Assembly: GCA_030432815.1 (NCBI GenBank)
Contig: JAUILB010000083.1
Coordinates: 1-10,319, forward strand
Direction of reading: 5' to 3'
Source of the DNA: Alphaproteobacteria bacterium
GTDB taxonomy: Bacteria > Pseudomonadota > Alphaproteobacteria > Sphingomonadales > Emcibacteraceae
Length of the DNA stretch: 10,319 bases
Positions 7,562 through 10,319 of the stretch are shown here, in pieces. The notes beneath the pieces were generated by a model. The model did not search any database and was not told the DNA's origin. It saw nothing but the letters and a program-made list of their open reading frames with translations. Positions within the stretch are counted from its first letter, which is position 1; each line of letters opens with the position of its first letter. A program made the translations under genes and the position numbers.

Positions 7562-8314
7562 TTATAGAAATGCTCCTATACTTGCTTCAATATAGTCAAG
7601 ATACCATGTCATCGCAGCAGCCAGAACCACCATCATTATTAAAAAACCCATAAGTATATTAATCGGTATCGCAACAAAAAATACCTGCAGTTGCGGTACC
7701 AATCTGGCAATAACACCAAGCCCGGCATTAAATACGAGTGCGTACACAATTATGGGCGCGGCTATTTGCAATCCAAGTTTAAAGCTGTTTGCAACTGTAT
7801 CTGTAATAAGTTCAGCAAATCCACCAATCAGAATTTCCCCGCCAATTGGAAATAAGTTATAACTGTTATACATCGCTGAAATCATCAAATGATGCATATC
7901 GGATATAAAAACCATCGTAACGCCAAGTAACGTCAGAAATGTGGCCATTAGCGCACTTTGCCCGCCTTGCGCGGGATCAAATGCTTGGGCCATCGCAAGA
8001 CCGGATTGCATTGCAATAATGGTACCAGCAACATGAAGGGCACTTACAAGCAAACGTATTGAAAAACCAATCATTATACCCACAAGAACTTCACAGATAA
8101 TCAAAGTACCAAGCTCTAGCGGAGATTCCGGCATAACCGGAATCCCACTACGCACTAAGCCATAAATAATCAGGGATATACTAAGTGCCAGAAACAAACG
8201 TATGCGCTGTGGAATACTTGTTTCACCGAGCGCAGGAAATACCATGACCATGGCACCTAACCTGGTAAAGATTAAAAAAAAACCAAATATTTCCTGTGGA
8301 AGAAAATCAAACAA
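7562..8314 (-). CDS. fliR: Flagellar export gate protein FliR
   Basis: Integral membrane subunit of the export gate, which with FliP and FliQ forms the protein-conducting pore inside the basal body. The 250 residues are almost entirely hydrophobic, with segments at about 8-28, 38-55, 71-108, 123-148 and 178-242. The N-terminal pattern (FFLIFTRLGAMVMVFPALGE) and the central MQSGLAMAQAFDPA segment (about 102-115) are typical of FliR. The start is TTG, in an 8-nt overlap with the end of fliQ. No in-frame ATG lies close enough to keep the conserved N-terminus, so the TTG start is well supported. Its stop abuts the flhB start. fliP is not in the window. Confidence 0.96.
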   Translation of the reverse strand: MFDFLPQEIFGFFLIFTRLGAMVMVFPALGETSIPQRIRLFLALSISLIIYGLVRSGIPVMPESPLELGTLIICEVLVGIMIGFSIRLLVSALHVAGTIIAMQSGLAMAQAFDPAQGGQSALMATFLTLLGVTMVFISDMHHLMISAMYNSYNLFPIGGEILIGGFAELITDTVANSFKLGLQIAAPIIVYALVFNAGLGVIARLVPQLQVFFVAIPINILMGFLIMMVVLAAAMTWYLDYIEASIGAFL

Positions 8315-8573
8315 GTCCGATGATCCGCTCTGCTATTCGCTGCATAAATTCACCGAGCGTGTCGCCCATATAAGGCAAAAAAATCAGAAGCGAGAAAAAA
8401 ATTGCAATAATTTTGGGAACGAACGTAAGTGTCATTTCCTGAATTTGTGTGAGTGCCTGAAAAAGGGAAACAACAAGCCCGACAACCAATGCGATTACCA
8501 TGACAGGCCCAGCGACCATAATTATGACCCAGATTGCATCTCGTGCAACATCAATAACATCGGCGCCGTTCAT
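8307..8573 (-). CDS. fliQ: Flagellar export gate protein FliQ
   Basis: Small membrane subunit of the flagellar export gate, 88 residues, the normal size. It has two membrane helices (about 15-38 and 52-72) joined by the highly conserved FQALTQIQEMTLTFVPKI segment (about 38-55). The N-terminus MNGADVIDVARDAIWV matches other FliQ proteins, so the ATG at 8573 is the start. The Shine-Dalgarno is weak: AGGA lies about 14 nt upstream. The 3' end overlaps fliR by 8 nt. A pair of TTAA half-sites lies in the 44-nt gap upstream. Confidence 0.96.
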   Translation of the reverse strand: MNGADVIDVARDAIWVIIMVAGPVMVIALVVGLVVSLFQALTQIQEMTLTFVPKIIAIFFSLLIFLPYMGDTLGEFMQRIAERIIGLV

Positions 8574-8617
8574 TATGTAATATGTAATCCTGTGTTTATT
8601 TAAGGTATTTTAAGCCT

Positions 8618-8956
8618 TTACATCGGCATTTTAATAATATCATTGTAAGCGGCTATCACCTTATCGCGCACAGCAACGACAGTTTCAAGAACCATTTCGG
8701 CATTTTGTACTGTGGTTACAACATCAACGAGATCAGAGTTACCGTTTAACGCCTGAACACCGACACCGGCACTTTCATCGACTGCACCTGTTGTTGCTTT
8801 CATAGTCTCGGCAATCATATCTGAAAATGTACTTCTATCCTGCTCACCATCCAATGAGCCGATAGAACCGATTGACCCCACCGTATTTGCACCACTTTGA
8901 TTTTTCAGCGCATTCGCATATGCATTTGCCGCATCGAGTATTTTTATATCAGCCAT
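8618..8956 (-). CDS. fliE: Flagellar hook-basal body protein FliE
   Basis: Export substrate that links the MS ring to the proximal rod. The 112 residues include the conserved FliE region from about residue 42 to the end: FSDMIAETMKATTGAVDESA, then LVDVVTTVQNAEMVLETVVAVRDKVIAAYNDIIKMPM. The N-terminal part is variable and contains a short Gly/Ser/Ile repeat (GSIGSIGSLDG, about 27-37). AGGAG with 8-nt spacing precedes the ATG. The gap from flgC is 17 nt. The gene order flgB-flgC-fliE supports the call. Confidence 0.95.
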   Translation of the reverse strand: MADIKILDAANAYANALKNQSGANTVGSIGSIGSLDGEQDRSTFSDMIAETMKATTGAVDESAGVGVQALNGNSDLVDVVTTVQNAEMVLETVVAVRDKVIAAYNDIIKMPM

Positions 8957-8973
8957 AATTTATGCTCCTGAAT

Positions 8974-9381
8974 TTACCGTAACAGATCAACTGTACGCAT
9001 AATCAAATTTTTTGACACGTCCATTGCATTTAAATTGGATTCGTACGTGCGCTGCGCCTGTTTCATATCCATAAGTTCCACAAGGCCGTTAACATTTGTT
9101 GTTTTTATATATCCTGTTTCATCAGCGGCCGGATGCCCCGGATCATAGCGCATGCCAAATTCAGACTGATCGTAAAGTACCTTCTTCACTTCGACCTTGT
9201 TTATACCGGTTTCGCGGTCAAGCACATTCTGAAAGGTCAGACTTTTTCTGCGGTAAGGATCCTCACCGGGGGCGGTGGCAACAGAATCCTGGTTTGCCAG
9301 ATTTTCTGCAATGATCCTCATTCTGACATTCTGCACCTTCATTCCCGAGGCGGATATCAACATTGATTTGGTTAGATCCAT
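8974..9381 (-). CDS. flgC: Flagellar proximal rod protein FlgC
   Basis: Rod subunit exported by the flagellar secretion system and assembled in the periplasm. The 135 residues show the N-terminal rod/hook signature (MLISASGMKVQNVRMRIIAENLANQDS, about 7-33), the FlgC-specific DPYRRK segment (about 41-46) and the C-terminal heptad-rich segment ending MDVSKNLIMRTVDLLR. The middle contains DPGHPAADETGYIK, which is common in FlgC. AGGAG 6 nt upstream supports the ATG at 9381. The gap from flgB is 40 nt. Confidence 0.97.
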   Translation of the reverse strand: MDLTKSMLISASGMKVQNVRMRIIAENLANQDSVATAPGEDPYRRKSLTFQNVLDRETGINKVEVKKVLYDQSEFGMRYDPGHPAADETGYIKTTNVNGLVELMDMKQAQRTYESNLNAMDVSKNLIMRTVDLLR

Positions 9382-9421
9382 TTTATTCTCCTGGCCTTTT
9401 ATTATCGCGGGCCACGCTCAT

Positions 9422-9847
9422 CTAATTTCTACCCAAGGCAGTCTTAAGCATACCAACATGTTTTCGATATAAATTGGTCGCCAGTGTATACTCCATCTGG
9501 ACTTCCGCCATTTTGGTAAGTTCACGTTCCAGATCGACCGTATTCCCATCCGGCGTAGTTTCAAGATATTCTGAGACTTCCTGCCTGATCTGAAATGATG
9601 TAGCAGAACCGCCAAGCCCCTTCATATGAAGAGGATTGCTTGTTTTCATCGATATTCCAGACTGGTCACTGCCAGACTGGCTTGAATTGTTCAAGTGTGA
9701 TTGAAAACTGACTTTCTTCAGATCCTGCGAGACGTATCCCGGAGTATTCGCGTTGGCAATGTTCTGTGCCAGGACTTTTTGCCTCTCATTTAACCAGGTC
9801 ATTTTCTGGTCGAGGCTCTTGAACAACGTAATGTTCTTCAAATCCAT
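9422..9847 (-). CDS. flgB: Flagellar proximal rod protein FlgB
   Basis: Rod subunit at the base of the flagellar rod and first gene of the minus-strand cluster. The 141 residues carry the N-terminal rod motif (MTWLNERQKVLAQNIANANTPGYV, about 16-39), a polar, variable middle rich in Ser/Gln (about 50-70), and a conserved C-terminal part (VDLERELTKMAEVQMEYTLATNLYRKHVGMLKTALG, about 104-139). AGGG lies about 7 nt before the ATG at 9847. Its promoter must lie in the AT-rich region to the right, where a CtrA-type box is visible. Confidence 0.96.
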   Translation of the reverse strand: MDLKNITLFKSLDQKMTWLNERQKVLAQNIANANTPGYVSQDLKKVSFQSHLNNSSQSGSDQSGISMKTSNPLHMKGLGGSATSFQIRQEVSEYLETTPDGNTVDLERELTKMAEVQMEYTLATNLYRKHVGMLKTALGRN

Positions 9848-9907
9848 TATTTTTCCCTAAGCCGTGTTTCTTAAGCCCAATTTTTGCTCAAGGTGGCTGT
9901 AGATTAC

Positions 9908-9937
9908 ACTATAAAAATACAAATGTAAATTTGTAGA
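9908..9937 (-). promoter_or_regulatory. Candidate promoter of the flgB-cckA operon
   Basis: On the minus strand a -35-like TCTACA (9937-9932) is followed by an 18-bp spacer and a -10 TATAGT (9913-9908), giving a start near 9901 and a leader of about 55 nt. The -35 has two mismatches to consensus. In DNA this AT-rich chance matches are common, so the call is weak. Confidence 0.3.
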
Positions 9938-9993
9938 TTTAAATACATTCTGAAACCAGATCATTAACAATGTATTAATATTTTTAAATACAT
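9938..9993. repeat. 11-bp direct repeat flanking the CtrA-type box
   Basis: TTTAAATACAT occurs exactly at 9938-9948 and again at 9983-9993, 45 bp apart (about four helical turns), with the TTAA-N7-TTAA box between. The copies match directly by eye. Any role as paired regulator sites is inference. Confidence 0.6.
9964..9978. promoter_or_regulatory. Candidate CtrA binding box
   Basis: The sequence TTAACAATGTATTAA is an exact TTAA-N7-TTAA, the full CtrA consensus of Alphaproteobacteria. It is centred 124 bp upstream of flgB and 130 bp upstream of the divergent gene. CtrA is known to control early flagellar operons in Caulobacter, and this operon also encodes the CtrA-pathway kinase CckA. The high AT content means a chance match cannot be excluded, and the distance of about 70 bp from the candidate flgB transcription start is greater than in classic CtrA promoters. 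Confidence 0.45.
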
Positions 9994-10100
9994 ACTTAAA
10001 TTTTTACTGAAATATAAACTAAGTTAGCAAAATTAAAAAAAATAGGTTAGATTTCACGTAATTATGGTTAATGTTTTCCATATCAGGTAGAAATGATTCG

Positions 10101-10319
10101 ATGTCGGACGAACTTGAAAATAAAAAGAAACGCCAAAAGGCCGTCGCCCTTGAACAAGAGGGCGACCGTCAGGACATCCCTAAAATCACCGCGACCGGTA
10201 CAGGCAAGAATGCTGAAAAAATACTAAGACTTGCGTTTGATAATGACGTAAAAGTCAGACGGGACGAAGAACTGGTCGAAATTCTTTCCAAATTTGATGT
10301 GAACAGCATTATCCCGCTT
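10101..10319 (+). CDS. Stand-alone FlhB C-terminal-like protein (FhlB type), 5' part
   Basis: The frame is open from the ATG at 10101 to the right edge (73 codons, no stop). The product begins MSDELENKKKRQKAVALEQEG and continues with IPKITATGTGKNAEKILRLA and an ELVEILSKFDV segment. It aligns by eye with the cytoplasmic domain of FlhB just after its cleavage site: KAVALEQ resembles YAVALKYE, and PKITATGTGKNAEKI resembles PKVVAKGIDSLALKI of the FlhB in this window. It has no NPTH motif and no membrane part. Such proteins (FhlB/YlqH-like) are usually about 90-110 residues, so little is likely missing. An in-frame ATG at 10071 would add ten residues. Neither start has a strong ribosome site: AGG lies 13 nt before the 10101 ATG. 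The usual neighbour is a fliK-like gene, but here it is first in a divergent transcript. Confidence 0.85.
   Translation, partial: MSDELENKKKRQKAVALEQEGDRQDIPKITATGTGKNAEKILRLAFDNDVKVRRDEELVEILSKFDVNSIIPL

Larger units (their letters stand above)
9848..10100. other. AT-rich divergent intergenic region between flgB and the FhlB-like gene
   Basis: These 253 bp hold no credible gene. They contain a perfect TTAA-N7-TTAA box (9964-9978), an 11-bp direct repeat on either side of it (9938-9948 and 9983-9993), a palindrome ACAAAT-N4-ATTTGT (9919-9934) and a weak sigma-70-like promoter for flgB (9908-9937). I looked for a sigma-54 element (GG-N10-GC) upstream of flgB and found none. The region probably serves both divergent transcripts. 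Confidence 0.7.

Noticed and set aside
9848..9900. Sigma-54 flagellar promoter upstream of flgB
   Set aside because: I searched for GG-N10-GC in the minus-strand leader. The best region (TTGGGCTTAAG...) has no GC at the required spacing.

Overview
The window comes from an alphaproteobacterial chromosome with AT-rich DNA, especially between genes. The main evidence is a CckA-type hybrid histidine kinase (the start of the CckA-ChpT-CtrA phosphorelay, which is confined to Alphaproteobacteria), a recA promoter with a near-match to the alphaproteobacterial LexA box GTTC-N7-GTTC, and the alphaproteobacterial neighbourhood of recA with alaS. I cannot name an order or genus.

Layout from left to right. 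Positions 1-1866 hold the first 622 codons of alaS on the minus strand; its 3' end lies outside the window. Positions 2036-2650 hold a LysE/RhtB-family exporter on the plus strand. It sits between alaS and recA, which are usually direct neighbours in this class. A strong hairpin at 2652-2683 lies between the converging exporter and recA genes. recA (minus) occupies 2713-3783, with a promoter and a candidate SOS box just upstream. cckA (minus) occupies 4013-6439. A compact minus-strand flagellar cluster follows: flhB, fliR, fliQ, fliE, flgC and flgB. In transcription order this is flgB-flgC-fliE-fliQ-fliR-flhB-cckA, with very short gaps or overlaps. At 9848-10100 is a very AT-rich divergent intergenic region. 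From 10101 to the right edge runs a plus-strand gene for a stand-alone FlhB C-terminal-like protein (FhlB type), not closed within the window.

How the genes work together. FlgB and FlgC are proximal rod subunits. FliE joins the rod to the MS ring. FliQ, FliR and FlhB are membrane parts of the flagellar type III export gate, and FlhB carries the NPTH self-cleavage site that switches substrate class. The divergent FhlB-like protein resembles the cleaved cytoplasmic domain of FlhB. CckA follows flhB by 36 nt, so the kinase that controls CtrA activity seems to be co-transcribed with early flagellar genes. Early flagellar genes are known CtrA targets in Caulobacter. The intergenic region upstream of flgB holds a perfect TTAA-N7-TTAA CtrA-type box, which suggests a feedback loop.

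Most of the window is conserved core genome. I see no mobile element, CRISPR array, tRNA or rRNA, and no clearly new system. The most interesting points are regulatory: the CtrA-type box and the cckA linkage, the imperfect SOS box, and the exporter placed between recA and alaS.
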